Assembly (NCBI RefSeq): GCF_001279525.1
Contig: NZ_LGDY01000014.1
Span: 62,001-126,000, forward strand
Length of the DNA stretch: 64,000 bases
Direction: 5' to 3'
Source: Nocardia sp. NRRL S-836
GTDB lineage: Bacteria; Actinomycetota; Actinomycetes; Mycobacteriales; Pseudonocardiaceae
Position 1 is the first letter of the stretch, and each line of letters starts with the position of its first letter. Under the pieces are notes generated by a model. It did no database searches. It saw only the letters and a program-made list of their open reading frames with translations, and had not been told where the DNA came from. The position numbers and the translations under genes are program-made. Positions 20,723-29,919 of this stretch are shown here, piece after piece.

Positions 20723-21970
20723 GTGAACTCGGGACCGCAGCAGCCGCCCCCTGGGCGTCCTGCACCCCGTCGTGACGACCTGCGCCACGTGCGGTCGTCA
20801 CCGTCGCCGAACCCGCTGCCGCCTGCGGACGCCACGCAGTTCACCAGCGCTTTCTCCGGCAGCCTGCCACCGGCTCCGCCGCGCCGCCCCGTTCCGCCGC
20901 CGACCCCGCCGGGAGGGGTGCCCCAGCCCGGCGGTGTGCCGCAGGGCGTTCCCAGGGGACCGGCCCAGGGCGTGCCGAACGGTCGCCGTCCCGGTCCGCC
21001 GGGCATGCCGCCGCGTCCTCGTCCCCGCCCGGTCGACCCGCCCACCGAGGTCATCCCCAAGGTCGAGGACGACTACGACGAGTACGACGACGAGTACGAC
21101 GACGAGTACTACGACGACGACTACTACGAGGACGAGAAGGAGGCCCTCCCGCCGGAGAGCTTCCGCCGCAAGGCCGTCCGCGGCGTCGGCGAGGCGCTCA
21201 TCACGATGGGCCTCGTCGTGCTGCTGTTCGTCGTCTACGAGGTCTACGTGACCGACCTGTTCTCCGCGCAGAAGCAGGACGAGGTCACCGCGGCACTCGA
21301 CTCGGAGTGGAACTCGAACACCGTCACGCCGCCGCCCGCGGACCCGAACCGCCAGTCGCAGCTGAACCTCATCGAGGGCAAGGCGTTCGCGAAGATGTAC
21401 ATCCCCGTCTTCGGCAACGACTGGAAGTTCTCCGTCGTCGAGGGCACCACCGACAAGCACCTCGAAATCGGCCCCGGCCACTACAAGGACACCGCGCAGC
21501 CCGGCCAGCCCGGCAACTTCTCCATCGCCGGCCACCGCGTCGGCAAGGGCGCGCCGTTCAACGACCTCGACCTGCTGGAGTCCTGCAACGCCATCGTCGT
21601 GCAGACCCAGACCCAGTGGTTCGTCTACCGCGTCCTGCCGATGAAGAACGAGGTCGCCGGCTGGGCGTCCAGCCCGAAGGCCAAACAGCCCGCCTGCACC
21701 GGCATCGCCCCGCTGTCCACGACGCTGGGCGACGCCTACGCCAAGACCGTCGGCCAGGAGATCGTGGTGCCCACCCAGGGCGAGGTCATCGCCCCCATCC
21801 CGCACCAGACGACCACCACCGTGCCGCCGGAGCAGCAGGCCCGGCTGCTCACCCTGACCACCTGCCACCCGCGGTTCTCGGACAAGCAGCGCCTGATCGT
21901 GCACGCCATCGAGACCAAGAGCTACTCGGTGGCCGACGGCTTCGTGCCGCCCGAGATGACGGAGGCCTGA
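20723..21970 (+). CDS. srtE: Class E sortase with acidic, tyrosine-rich cytoplasmic stretch
   Basis: Sortases join surface proteins to the cell wall by transpeptidation. The 415-residue protein has a Pro/Arg-rich N-terminus to about residue 110. A very acidic segment rich in Asp and Tyr follows (about 113-138, with DDEYDDEYYDDDYYED). One membrane helix comes near 155-175, then an external catalytic domain. His271 lies in IAGHRVG, Cys381 in LTLTTCHPRFS and Arg390 in KQRLIVHA. TLTTC is typical of class E. GTG 20723 follows GGAGG. The stop overlaps the next small gene. Confidence 0.88.
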   Translation: MNSGPQQPPPGRPAPRRDDLRHVRSSPSPNPLPPADATQFTSAFSGSLPPAPPRRPVPPPTPPGGVPQPGGVPQGVPRGPAQGVPNGRRPGPPGMPPRPRPRPVDPPTEVIPKVEDDYDEYDDEYDDEYYDDDYYEDEKEALPPESFRRKAVRGVGEALITMGLVVLLFVVYEVYVTDLFSAQKQDEVTAALDSEWNSNTVTPPPADPNRQSQLNLIEGKAFAKMYIPVFGNDWKFSVVEGTTDKHLEIGPGHYKDTAQPGQPGNFSIAGHRVGKGAPFNDLDLLESCNAIVVQTQTQWFVYRVLPMKNEVAGWASSPKAKQPACTGIAPLSTTLGDAYAKTVGQEIVVPTQGEVIAPIPHQTTTTVPPEQQARLLTLTTCHPRFSDKQRLIVHAIETKSYSVADGFVPPEMTEA

Positions 21971-22125
21971 TGTACGGCTGGATCTGGCGGCACCTGCCGG
22001 GCCCGCTGGCCCTGCGCGTCGTCGAGGCGGTCGTCCTCGTCCTCGGCATCGTCGCACTGCTGATGTTCGTCGTGTTCCCGTGGGCGGAACCGAAGCTGCC
22101 GTTCAACAACGTCACCACCCAGTGA
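21970..22125 (+). CDS. 51-residue membrane protein coupled to the sortase
   Basis: The ATG overlaps the sortase stop (TGATG), so translation is probably coupled. The product begins MYGWIWRHLPGPLALRVV and has one hydrophobic helix (AVVLVLGIVALLMFVVFPW) and a short polar tail. Similar small proteins follow class E sortases in actinobacteria. Function is unknown; a sortase accessory role is inference. The 3' end overlaps the convergent next gene by 14 nt. Confidence 0.72.
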   Translation: MYGWIWRHLPGPLALRVVEAVVLVLGIVALLMFVVFPWAEPKLPFNNVTTQ

Positions 22126-22639
22126 GGCGCCGGTCGGCGACCGCCACGAACTCGCGCAGCAGCTCCAGCACACGCGGGTCGACCGGGCCCGGGTCGTAGC
22201 CGACCGCGGCGCTGAGCAGTGGCCGGAGCTCGTCGGCACCCCAGCACTCGGCGATGCGCCCCACGTCGCAGCACGCCCAGTGCCCGGGCTGCTCGCGGCC
22301 GGCGAGGATGTCGAGAGCCAGCTCCCGCAGCTCCACCCACACGACCTGCTCGTCGCTCAGCGGCGTGAAGCCGAGTTCGGCGACCATCCGCTCCACGAGC
22401 GGAACGGCTTCGCTGGCCGGCAACCGGGTCGGCGGCTCGCCGGCCAGCTCGGCCACCGCCAGCGACTCGGCACCGGCGAGCAGCAGGTCGCATGCGAGCC
22501 GGACCGCTTCCTCGCCGTAGGAGTCGAGCAGGCCCGCGTTGAGGAGGAGCAAGCGTTTGCGCAGCTCGGCGTTCACAGCCGGGCCCAGCTCTTCGCCGGC
22601 CCTCCGCACGTGCTCGCCGACGAGCCGTTCGGTGTCCAT
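22112..22639 (-). CDS. Hypothetical protein, 175 residues
   Basis: This is a soluble, mostly helical protein with many Leu, Ala and Glu (such as LLLLNAGLLDSYGEEAVRLA). It has an HWACCDVG segment with two adjacent cysteines near residue 120. There is no signal peptide or membrane helix. Codon usage matches the neighbours, and the frame is open from a plausible ATG at 22639 without a clear ribosome site. I do not recognise the family. It is convergent with the sortase operon. Confidence 0.6.
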   Translation of the reverse strand: MDTERLVGEHVRRAGEELGPAVNAELRKRLLLLNAGLLDSYGEEAVRLACDLLLAGAESLAVAELAGEPPTRLPASEAVPLVERMVAELGFTPLSDEQVVWVELRELALDILAGREQPGHWACCDVGRIAECWGADELRPLLSAAVGYDPGPVDPRVLELLREFVAVADRRLTGW

Positions 22640-22675
22640 GGACCAAGTGTCCGTGCGCCCGCCACCGAAATAGCC

Positions 22676-22710
22676 GAAGCCGCCACCACGTTCACCGCGG
22701 TGGCGGCTTC
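22676..22710. terminator. Hairpin after fprA
   Basis: A 12-bp stem, GAAGCCGCCACC with GGTGGCGGCTTC, lies just past the fprA stop on the minus strand. Confidence 0.8.
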
Positions 22711-22724
22711 GTCGAAGAACGGGC

Positions 22725-24068
22725 TCAGCCGTTCGAGATCGAGGTCATCTCCTCGCGCGACACGACCTTTACGCGCTCGCGGCCCTGCTCGCCGCCCAGT
22801 GCGATCTCGTGCGCGTCGAGCTTGCGCCAGCCCTCGTTCGTCACGAACGGGACGGCGCGCTGTTCGAGGAACTGCACGACGGCGGACGGTGAGGGCGAGG
22901 TGGCGCGGGGGAGTGCGTCGGCGTCCTCCAGCAGGCTGGTGATGGTCTCCAGGGCGTCGCCCTTGGTGTGGCCGATGAGGCCGATCGGGCCGCGCTTGAC
23001 CCAGCCGGTGACGTAGGCGCCGGGCATCGGCACCTCGTCCAGGTCGAGGACGCGGCCGGCCAGGTGCGGGACGGTGCCGGAGACGTGGTCGAAGGGGAGG
23101 TCGGCGAGGTGCGTCGAGAGGTAGCCGACCGCGCGGTAGACGGCCTGGACGTTCCAGTCCGTGAACTGGCCGGTGCCGCGGACGTTGCCGTCGCCGGTCA
23201 GCTCCTGGGTCTCGGTGCGCAGGCCCGTCACGTGGTCGGTGCCCAGCACCTCGACGGGCGCCTCCAGGAAGTGCAGGTGCAGGCGGCGGGGGCGGTTGCC
23301 GACGTCGCGGATCGCCCACTCCTGCAGGGTCTTCACGATCATCTCGACCTGCTTGTTGCTGCGGATCGCGTGCATCGAGGCCTCGTCGAACTCGATGCCC
23401 TCCGCGTGCACGATGACCTCGACGTTGGGCGAGTGGTCGAGCTCGCGCAGCTCCAGCGGCGTGAACTTCGCCTGGGCCGGGCCGCGGCGGCCGAACACGT
23501 GCACGTCGGTGACCGGCGACTGGGCCAGGCCCGCGTGGACGTTGGCCGGGATCTCCGTGACCAGCAGCTCGTCGGCGGTCTTCGCGAGGATGCGCGCGAC
23601 GTCGAGCGCCACGTTGCCGACGCCCAGGACGGCGACCTCGGTCGCGGTCAGCGGCCAGGTGCGCGGGACGTCCGGGTGGCCGTCGTACCAGGACACGAAG
23701 TCGGCGGCGCCGAAGCTGCCGGGCAGGTCGATGCCGGGGATGTCGAGCTCGCGGTCGGCCGACGCACCCGTCGAGAAGATCACGGCGTCGTAGAACTGCC
23801 GCAGGTCGTCGAGCTTGACGTCGACGCCGTACTCGACGTTGCCGAAGAACCGCACCGACGGCTTGTCCAGCACCTTCTGCAACGCGGTCACGATGCCCTT
23901 GATGCGCGGGTGGTCCGGTGCGACGCCGTAGCGGACCAGGCCGTAGGGCGCCGGGAGCTTCTCGAAGAGGTCGATCTGCACGTCGACGTCGGACTTGGTG
24001 AGGATGTCGGCCGCGTACACACCGGCCGGACCCGCGCCGACCACGGCGACGCGCAAGGGGCGAGTCAT
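22725..24068 (-). CDS. fprA: FprA-type ferredoxin/adrenodoxin-NADP+ reductase
   Basis: FprA moves electrons between NADPH and ferredoxins through FAD. The 447-residue protein begins RPLRVAVVGAGPAGVYAADIL, the FAD-binding motif. It then has FEKLPAPYGLVRYGVAPDHP, typical of adrenodoxin reductase relatives, and an NADPH site around VLGVGNVALDVARIL with GRRGPAQAKFT. The C-terminal FAD contact region is TGWVKRGPIGLIGHTKGDA. ATG 24068 is used; the frame extends to 24098 but that would cross an IdeR-like operator. An iron-dependent control is therefore likely. Confidence 0.93.
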   Translation of the reverse strand: MTRPLRVAVVGAGPAGVYAADILTKSDVDVQIDLFEKLPAPYGLVRYGVAPDHPRIKGIVTALQKVLDKPSVRFFGNVEYGVDVKLDDLRQFYDAVIFSTGASADRELDIPGIDLPGSFGAADFVSWYDGHPDVPRTWPLTATEVAVLGVGNVALDVARILAKTADELLVTEIPANVHAGLAQSPVTDVHVFGRRGPAQAKFTPLELRELDHSPNVEVIVHAEGIEFDEASMHAIRSNKQVEMIVKTLQEWAIRDVGNRPRRLHLHFLEAPVEVLGTDHVTGLRTETQELTGDGNVRGTGQFTDWNVQAVYRAVGYLSTHLADLPFDHVSGTVPHLAGRVLDLDEVPMPGAYVTGWVKRGPIGLIGHTKGDALETITSLLEDADALPRATSPSPSAVVQFLEQRAVPFVTNEGWRKLDAHEIALGGEQGRERVKVVSREEMTSISNG

Positions 24069-24078
24069 GACACCTATT

Positions 24079-24097
24079 TTAGGTGAGCCTAACCTCA
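24079..24097. promoter_or_regulatory. IdeR/DtxR iron box upstream of fprA
   Basis: TTAGGTGAGCCTAACCTCA closely matches the 19-bp IdeR/DmdR1 consensus (TTAGGTTAGGCTAACCTAA). It begins 11 nt upstream of the fprA start, so an iron-loaded regulator bound here should repress fprA. The trpG-like gene starts 48 nt away on the other strand and could share control. Confidence 0.85.
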
Positions 24098-24144
24098 AAA
24101 ATGCATGAGCTAACTCACTCGCCCCGACCGACTAGGCTCTGAGC

Positions 24145-24786
24145 ATGCGCGTGCTCGTGGTCGACAACTACGACAGCTTCGTCTACAACCTCGTCCAGTA
24201 CCTCGCCCAGCTCGGCGCCGAGTGCGTCGTGCGGCGCAACGACGAGGTGGACCTCACCGAAATCGACGGCGTCGACGGCGTGCTGGTGAGCCCGGGACCG
24301 GGCACACCGGAGCGTGCGGGCTCCAGCATCGACGTCATCAAGAAGTGCGCCGACACCGGCAAGCCGGTCTTCGGCGTGTGCCTCGGCCACCAGGCGATCG
24401 GCGTGGTGTGGGGCGGCACCGTCGACCGCGCGCCGGAGCTGTTGCACGGCAAGACGAGCATCGTCTTCCACGAGGGCAAGGGCGTGCTGGACGGGGTGCC
24501 GCAACCGTTCATCGCCACCCGCTACCACTCGCTGACGGTGCTGCCCGAGACGATCCCCGCCGAGTTCGAGGTCACCGGCAAGACCGAGACCGGCATCGTC
24601 ATGGCCATGCGCCACCGGGAGCTCCCGGTCGAGGGCGTGCAGTTCCACCCCGAGTCGGTGCTCACCGACGGCGGCCACCGGATGCTCGCCAACTGGCTCA
24701 AGGTCTGCGGGTACGAGGTCCCGGAGGCGACGGTCGCCCAGCTGGAGAACGGCATGCGCACGCTCGCCGCGGCCGCCAAGCAGTAG
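24145..24786 (+). CDS. trpG: Anthranilate/aminodeoxychorismate synthase glutamine amidotransferase
   Basis: This class I glutaminase subunit supplies ammonia to convert chorismate into anthranilate or aminodeoxychorismate. The 213 residues start MRVLVVDNYDSFVYNLVQYL and contain VSPGPGTPE and the nucleophile Cys in GVCLGHQAIG. The catalytic His-x-Glu is in GVQFHPESVLTDGG. It lies in the Rv0013 position, where the annotation is trpG or pabA. The synthase partner is not adjacent, so the pathway cannot be fixed. Confidence 0.9.
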   Translation: MRVLVVDNYDSFVYNLVQYLAQLGAECVVRRNDEVDLTEIDGVDGVLVSPGPGTPERAGSSIDVIKKCADTGKPVFGVCLGHQAIGVVWGGTVDRAPELLHGKTSIVFHEGKGVLDGVPQPFIATRYHSLTVLPETIPAEFEVTGKTETGIVMAMRHRELPVEGVQFHPESVLTDGGHRMLANWLKVCGYEVPEATVAQLENGMRTLAAAAKQ

Positions 24787-24801
24787 GCGACGAAAAGCAA
24801 G

Positions 24802-24833
24802 AAGGGGCGGCTTCCGCACGGGAGCCGCCCCTT
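24802..24833. terminator. Bidirectional terminator between trpG and pknB
   Basis: AAGGGGCGGCTTCC pairs with GGGAGCCGCCCCTT around a GCAC loop, between the two convergent stops. Confidence 0.85.
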
Positions 24834-24846
24834 TCGTCTGCCACGG

Positions 24847-26853
24847 CTAGCTCGTGATGATCCCGAACTTGCCGATGGTCACCGTGATCGCCTGGCCCTT
24901 CGTGATGGCCTGACCCTTCTGCACGGACTGCCCGACGACCTTCTTGTCCTGCTGCGGGCTCGACACCTGCTGGTCCTGCTCGTTGAAGTTGCCGTTCCAG
25001 CCGAGCTGGCGCAGCTTCGACTCGGCCTCCTTCGCGGACAGGCCGGCCAGGTCGGGCATCTCCAGCATGTTGCCCTTCGAGACCTTCAGCGTGACCGTCG
25101 TGTCCTTGACGGCCTTGGTGTTGGCCGGCGGGTCCTGCGAGATGACCTCGTTCTGCGGCTTCGAGCTGTCGACCGGCTGCACGTTGACCTTGAAGCCGGA
25201 ACCTTCGAGCGTCTGCCGTGCGTCGTTCACGTCCTGACCGATCACGCCGGGCACGTTCTGCTTGTCCGGCGCCTTGCCCAGGGTGATCGTGATCGTGCCG
25301 CCCCTCTTCAGCTTCAAGCCGGCCGAGGGGTTCTGCTGCACGACCTTGCCGACCTTGTTCGGGTCGTCGGTCTCGGCCGTGTCGACGCTCTGCTGGGCCT
25401 TGAAGCCGTTCGGATCCTTGTCCAGCAGCTGCTGGGCCTCGGTCGGGGACTTGCCCATCAGGTCCGGAACCGCACCCTCACCGGGCGGCGCGCCGACCCG
25501 GACGACGACCTCGGACCCCTTCACCAGCGAGGTGCCCTCCGCGGGGCTGGTGCCCAGCACCTTGCCGATCTGCTCGGACGTGCACGGCGCGGCCGCACCG
25601 TTCGCACCCGGCTCGCAGTTGACGAGCTCCTGCTTCGGCTTCAGACCGGACTGGGTGAGCTTGTCGTTCGCGACCAGCGGTTCCATGCCGGCGACCGCGG
25701 GAACCGACACCTTCTCGGTGGTACCGCCGCTGTCGTCCTTCATGATGCTCGTGGTGATCCACGCGGCGAGGCCCAGCACGGCGATGCACAGCACGACCAC
25801 CAGAGCGATCATGATGGTCTTCTTGCGCTTCGCGCGGCGGTCCTCTTCCTCGTCGGCGACCGGGTCGTAGTCGTCGTCCGGTTCCGACTTCAACGCCGCG
25901 GGACGGTGCCGGCCGCCGCCGTTCACCACCTGCGTGCGCGCGGAGCGCGAGGCCTGCTCGTTCATCACGGCCGTGCGGTCCTCCGCCGTCATCACGGCAG
26001 GAGCCGACGGGCGCTGGCCGGACAGCACGCGCACCAGGTCGGCACGCATCTCGGCGGCCGACTGGTAGCGGTTGGCCGGGCCCTTCGCCATCGCCTTCAG
26101 CACGATCGCGTCGAGCTGCGGCGACACCTTCGGGTTCAGCGACGACGGAGCCTTCGGGTCCTCCCGCACGTGCTGGTAGGCGACCGCCACGGGCGAGTCG
26201 CCGGTGAACGGCGGCTCGCCGGTCAGCAGCTCGAACAGCACGCAACCGGCCGCGTAGACGTCGGACCGCGCGTCGACGGACTCACCGCGCGCCTGCTCCG
26301 GCGACAGGTACTGGGCCGTGCCGATCACCGCGGCGGTCTGGGTGACCGCGGCCTGACCGTCGTGCAAGGCGCGGGCGATGCCGAAGTCCATCACCTTCAC
26401 GGCGCCCGAACGGGTGATCATCACGTTTGCCGGCTTCACGTCGCGGTGGACGATGCCGTGCCGGTGGCTGAAGTCGAGCGCGGCCGAGACGTCGGCCATG
26501 ACCTCCATCGCCCGCTTGCCGGACAACGGGCCCTGTGTCTTCACGATGTCGCGCAGTGTCCGCCCGTCGACGAACTCCATGACGATGTAGGGCAGCGGGC
26601 CGTACTCGGTCTGCGTCTCGCCGGTGTCGTACACCGCGACGATCGCCGGGTGGTTCAGAGCAGCCGAGTTCTGCGCCTCGCGCCGGAACCGCTCCTGGAA
26701 CTGGGCGTCGCGGGCGAGGTCAGCGCGCAGCACCTTGATCGCCACGTCCCTGCCGAGCCGGACGTCCCGCCCCTTGTGGACCTCGGACATGCCGCCGTAC
26801 CCGAGGGTCTCACCCAGTTCGTAGCGGTTTGAGAGCAGTCGCGGAGTGCTCAT
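24847..26853 (-). CDS. pknB: PknB, PASTA-domain Ser/Thr protein kinase
   Basis: PknB senses peptidoglycan fragments and phosphorylates proteins of growth and division. The 668-residue protein has a kinase domain at about 10-275 with GYGGMSEVHKG, the Lys in VAIKVLRADL, HRDVKPANVM and DFGIARA. An acidic and basic juxtamembrane region leads to one helix (IMIALVVVLCIAVLGLAAWI) near 350. Four extracellular PASTA repeats fill about 380-668; the first holds two cysteines (VNCEPG and APCTSEQ) that may form a disulfide. It is the last gene of the operon. Confidence 0.97.
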   Translation of the reverse strand: MSTPRLLSNRYELGETLGYGGMSEVHKGRDVRLGRDVAIKVLRADLARDAQFQERFRREAQNSAALNHPAIVAVYDTGETQTEYGPLPYIVMEFVDGRTLRDIVKTQGPLSGKRAMEVMADVSAALDFSHRHGIVHRDVKPANVMITRSGAVKVMDFGIARALHDGQAAVTQTAAVIGTAQYLSPEQARGESVDARSDVYAAGCVLFELLTGEPPFTGDSPVAVAYQHVREDPKAPSSLNPKVSPQLDAIVLKAMAKGPANRYQSAAEMRADLVRVLSGQRPSAPAVMTAEDRTAVMNEQASRSARTQVVNGGGRHRPAALKSEPDDDYDPVADEEEDRRAKRKKTIMIALVVVLCIAVLGLAAWITTSIMKDDSGGTTEKVSVPAVAGMEPLVANDKLTQSGLKPKQELVNCEPGANGAAAPCTSEQIGKVLGTSPAEGTSLVKGSEVVVRVGAPPGEGAVPDLMGKSPTEAQQLLDKDPNGFKAQQSVDTAETDDPNKVGKVVQQNPSAGLKLKRGGTITITLGKAPDKQNVPGVIGQDVNDARQTLEGSGFKVNVQPVDSSKPQNEVISQDPPANTKAVKDTTVTLKVSKGNMLEMPDLAGLSAKEAESKLRQLGWNGNFNEQDQQVSSPQQDKKVVGQSVQKGQAITKGQAITVTIGKFGIITS

Positions 26854-26908
26854 CGGTGCTTCGTCCCGCTCCTCATCGACGGTGTTCCCATCTCAGTTCT
26901 GGTCTTGC

Positions 26909-28444
26909 TCATGGCCGGCACGTCACCTTCACCTGCGTACCGACCGACACCTCGCCGGTCGGCGCGATGGCGGTGACGCGGCACTTCTTCAGGTCTCCCG
27001 GTGACGTGCCCTGCGGGCTCAGCACCTTCGGCTCCAGGCCGCGGCCGCTCAGTTGGACGCTGACCTCGTCGCCGGTCCGGCCGATGTAGTCGTCCTCGTC
27101 GATCCGGGTCGCCGGTGTCTCCGGCACCCGGTCGGCGGAGTCGGGCTTCGCCTGGCCGTTCACCGGTGCGTTCGGGCTGCTCGTGCTGGTGTTCTGCGGC
27201 AAACCACCCTGTTCGCCGGCGGTGTTCTTCCCGATCGTCAGCTTCCACAGGACGACCCCGCCGATCACCAGCAGAGCAGTCACCAGAAGAGCGACCATAA
27301 CCCACACGGTCACCCGGTTTCGCGCGGGTGGCGGTGGCATCGGGGCGAACGTTCCGGTGTGCTGCACCGGTTGTTGTACCGGCTGCAGGGCCGGATGGGT
27401 ACCCGCCCGCTGCTGTCCGCCGGAGTGGTGCGCCATCGGCGGCGGCACCTGCAACGGCTGCGACCCCTGGGGCGGCGGCTGCTGCGGAACGACCTGCTGC
27501 GGCATCTGCTGCGGAGCCAGCTGGGGCGCCATCTGCTGCTGGGACACCTGCTGCTGGGGCACCTGCTGCGGGATCTGCGGCATCGTGAACCCGGACGGCG
27601 TCGGCAGCGGCTGGCCCACCCGCACCGCGCTGACCGCGGCGGCGAACTCGCCACCGGTGCGGTACCGCTGCCGCGGGTCCTTCACCAGCGTCGCCTCGAT
27701 CAACGCCCGCGCACCCGGCGGCACGTCCGGCGGCAACGGCGGCGCGATGTCGCGGATGTGCATCATCGCGACCGTCACCGCGTTGTCCGACAGGAACGGC
27801 CGGTGTCCCGCAAGGCATTCGTACCCGCACACGGCCAGCGAGTACACGTCGCTCGCCGGTTCGGCCTCGCCGCCCAGCGCCTGCTCGGGAGCGATGTAGT
27901 GCGCGGTACCCATCACCATGCCGGATCGTGTCACGGGAGCCGCGTCGACTGCCTTCGCGATACCGAAGTCGGTGATCTTCACCTTCCCCGACGGCGTCAC
28001 CATGATGTTGCCCGGCTTCACGTCCCGGTGCACCAGCCCGCGTTCGTGCGCGGCCTGCAACGCGTTCCCGGTCTGCTCCAGCAGGTCCAGCGTCACCTCC
28101 GCCGTGAGCCGGCCGCGCGAGATGATCGTCGCGAGCGGTTCGCCCTCGACGAGCTCCATCACCAGGTACGCGGTGTCCTCCGGCCCGTCGGCGACCGACG
28201 CGGTCTCGCCGTAGTCGTGCACCGACGCGATGCCGGGGTGGTTGAGCGACGCGGTCATCCGCGCCTCGACGCGGAAGCGGTGCAGGAACTCGGCGTCACC
28301 GGAGAGCTCCGCCTTCAGCACCTTGACGGCGACCCGCCGGTCGAGCCGGTCGTCGGCCGCCTCCCAGACCTCGCCCATGCCACCGACCGCTATCCGCCGG
28401 GTGAGGCGGTAGCGGTCGGCGAGGAGCTGGCCCGTGGTCAGCAT
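26909..28444 (-). CDS. pknA: PknA, Ser/Thr protein kinase with a PASTA-like ectodomain
   Basis: PknA acts with PknB in control of cell shape and division. The 511-residue protein has a kinase domain at about 12-275 ([40 protein letters not shown]). A Gln/Pro-rich linker at about 285-385 ([16 protein letters not shown]) follows, then one membrane helix ([21 protein letters not shown]). The roughly 60-residue end ([20 protein letters not shown] to VGTQVKVTC) looks like a single PASTA domain, unlike mycobacterial PknA. The ATG overlaps the pbpA stop by 1 nt. Confidence 0.93.
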   Translation of the reverse strand: MLTTGQLLADRYRLTRRIAVGGMGEVWEAADDRLDRRVAVKVLKAELSGDAEFLHRFRVEARMTASLNHPGIASVHDYGETASVADGPEDTAYLVMELVEGEPLATIISRGRLTAEVTLDLLEQTGNALQAAHERGLVHRDVKPGNIMVTPSGKVKITDFGIAKAVDAAPVTRSGMVMGTAHYIAPEQALGGEAEPASDVYSLAVCGYECLAGHRPFLSDNAVTVAMMHIRDIAPPLPPDVPPGARALIEATLVKDPRQRYRTGGEFAAAVSAVRVGQPLPTPSGFTMPQIPQQVPQQQVSQQQMAPQLAPQQMPQQVVPQQPPPQGSQPLQVPPPMAHHSGGQQRAGTHPALQPVQQPVQHTGTFAPMPPPPARNRVTVWVMVALLVTALLVIGGVVLWKLTIGKNTAGEQGGLPQNTSTSSPNAPVNGQAKPDSADRVPETPATRIDEDDYIGRTGDEVSVQLSGRGLEPKVLSPQGTSPGDLKKCRVTAIAPTGEVSVGTQVKVTCRP

Positions 28445-29919
28445 CAGCGACCCGCCAGGTACGCGTTCATCACCGCACGGCCGATGGGCGCCGCCACCTT
28501 GCCGCCGGTGGCGCCGAGACCGCGGTCGCCGCCGTTCTCCACGATGACCGCGATGGCGATCTGCGGGTTCTGCGCCGGCGCGAACGCGATGTACCAGGCG
28601 TGCGGGGCCTGCGTCTGCTGCTGGGTGCCGCCGACCTCCGCGGTACCGGTCTTCGACGCGACCTGGACGTTGGCGATCCGGCCCTCGCCGCCGGTGTTGA
28701 TCTCCGACTGGATCATCATGTCGCGCAGCGTCCCCGCGTTCGCCGAGCTCATCGCCGTGCTCAGCTGGTCGGGCTTGGTCTCGCTGATCGACTTGAGGTC
28801 CGGACCGAGGATCTTCGACACCAGGAACGGCTGCATCCGCTTGCCGCTGTTGGCGATCGTCGCCGCGATCATCGCGTTCTGCAGCGGCGTCACGCGCACG
28901 TCGCGCTGGCCGATGCCGCTCTGCCACAGCGCCGGGTTGTCCGGGATCTCGCCGAGCGTCGAGGTCTCGACGTTCAGCGGCACCTGGAGGTTGTCGTCGT
29001 TGAAGCCGAACTTGTCCGCCTGCTGCTTGAGCTTGGCCTTGCCGACCTGCTCGGCCATCTCACCGAACGCCGTGTTGCACGACTTGGCGAGCGCCAGCTC
29101 CATCGACGCCGTCTGACCGCCACCACAGGGCTGGCCGTTGTAGTTCGGCAGCGGCACGGTGGTGCCGGTCGGCGTGGCCGAGCCGGCGGCGGTGTACTGC
29201 GAGTCCTTCGTCTTGCCGTCGGCCAGCGCGGCCGCCGCGACGACGACCTTGAACGTCGAGCCGGGCGGGTACAGGCCACCGGTCGCGCGGTTGATCAACG
29301 GGTCGCCGTTGTCCTCCGCGGTGAGCTCCTTCCACGCCGACTGCTGCTCGCCGCTGTTGTGGCTTGCGAGCGCGTTCGGGTCGTAGGACGGCGTGCTCAC
29401 CATCGCGAGGACCTCGCCGGTGTCCGGCTTGATCGCGACGACCGAGCCGCGGAAGCCCTTGGCGGTCAGCTGCTCGTAGGCGACCTGCTGCACCCTGGGC
29501 ACCAGCGTGAGCTGCACGTTGCCGCCGACCGGGTCACGGCCGGTGATCAACGCCGAGACGCGGCGCGTGAACAGCCGGTCGTCGGAGCCGTTGAGCAGGT
29601 CGTTCTCGACGCGCTCCATGCCGGAGGTGCCGTAGGTGACCGAGAGGTAGCCGGTGACCGGTGCGTACTGCGGGCCGGCGGTGTAGGTGCGCAGGTAGCG
29701 CAACCGGTCCGTCGTCTCCTTGACGTCCGCGATCACCATGCCGTCGGAGGCCATGATGAGACCCCGCTTGCGCGCGTACTCGTCGAGCAGCACGCGGCGG
29801 TTGTGCGAGTCCTTGCGCCACTGGTCGGCGTTGATCACCTGCACCCACGTGGCGTTGCCCAGCAGCAGCAGGATCATCACCATCATGGCGAAGCCGACCC
29901 GGCGGAGCGGTGTGTTCAT
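28444..29919 (-). CDS. pbpA: PbpA, class B penicillin-binding transpeptidase
   Basis: This enzyme cross-links peptidoglycan at the division site. The 491-residue protein has an N-terminal membrane anchor ([21 protein letters not shown]) and a dimerisation region ([13 protein letters not shown]). The transpeptidase domain has Ser of SxxK near residue 220 in [10 protein letters not shown], SxN in [11 protein letters not shown] and KTG in [15 protein letters not shown] 29919 overlaps the rodA stop by 4 nt and is preferred to the longer frame. The partner polymerase is the RodA/FtsW-type protein next door. Confidence 0.95.
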   Translation of the reverse strand: MNTPLRRVGFAMMVMILLLLGNATWVQVINADQWRKDSHNRRVLLDEYARKRGLIMASDGMVIADVKETTDRLRYLRTYTAGPQYAPVTGYLSVTYGTSGMERVENDLLNGSDDRLFTRRVSALITGRDPVGGNVQLTLVPRVQQVAYEQLTAKGFRGSVVAIKPDTGEVLAMVSTPSYDPNALASHNSGEQQSAWKELTAEDNGDPLINRATGGLYPPGSTFKVVVAAAALADGKTKDSQYTAAGSATPTGTTVPLPNYNGQPCGGGQTASMELALAKSCNTAFGEMAEQVGKAKLKQQADKFGFNDDNLQVPLNVETSTLGEIPDNPALWQSGIGQRDVRVTPLQNAMIAATIANSGKRMQPFLVSKILGPDLKSISETKPDQLSTAMSSANAGTLRDMMIQSEINTGGEGRIANVQVASKTGTAEVGGTQQQTQAPHAWYIAFAPAQNPQIAIAVIVENGGDRGLGATGGKVAAPIGRAVMNAYLAGR

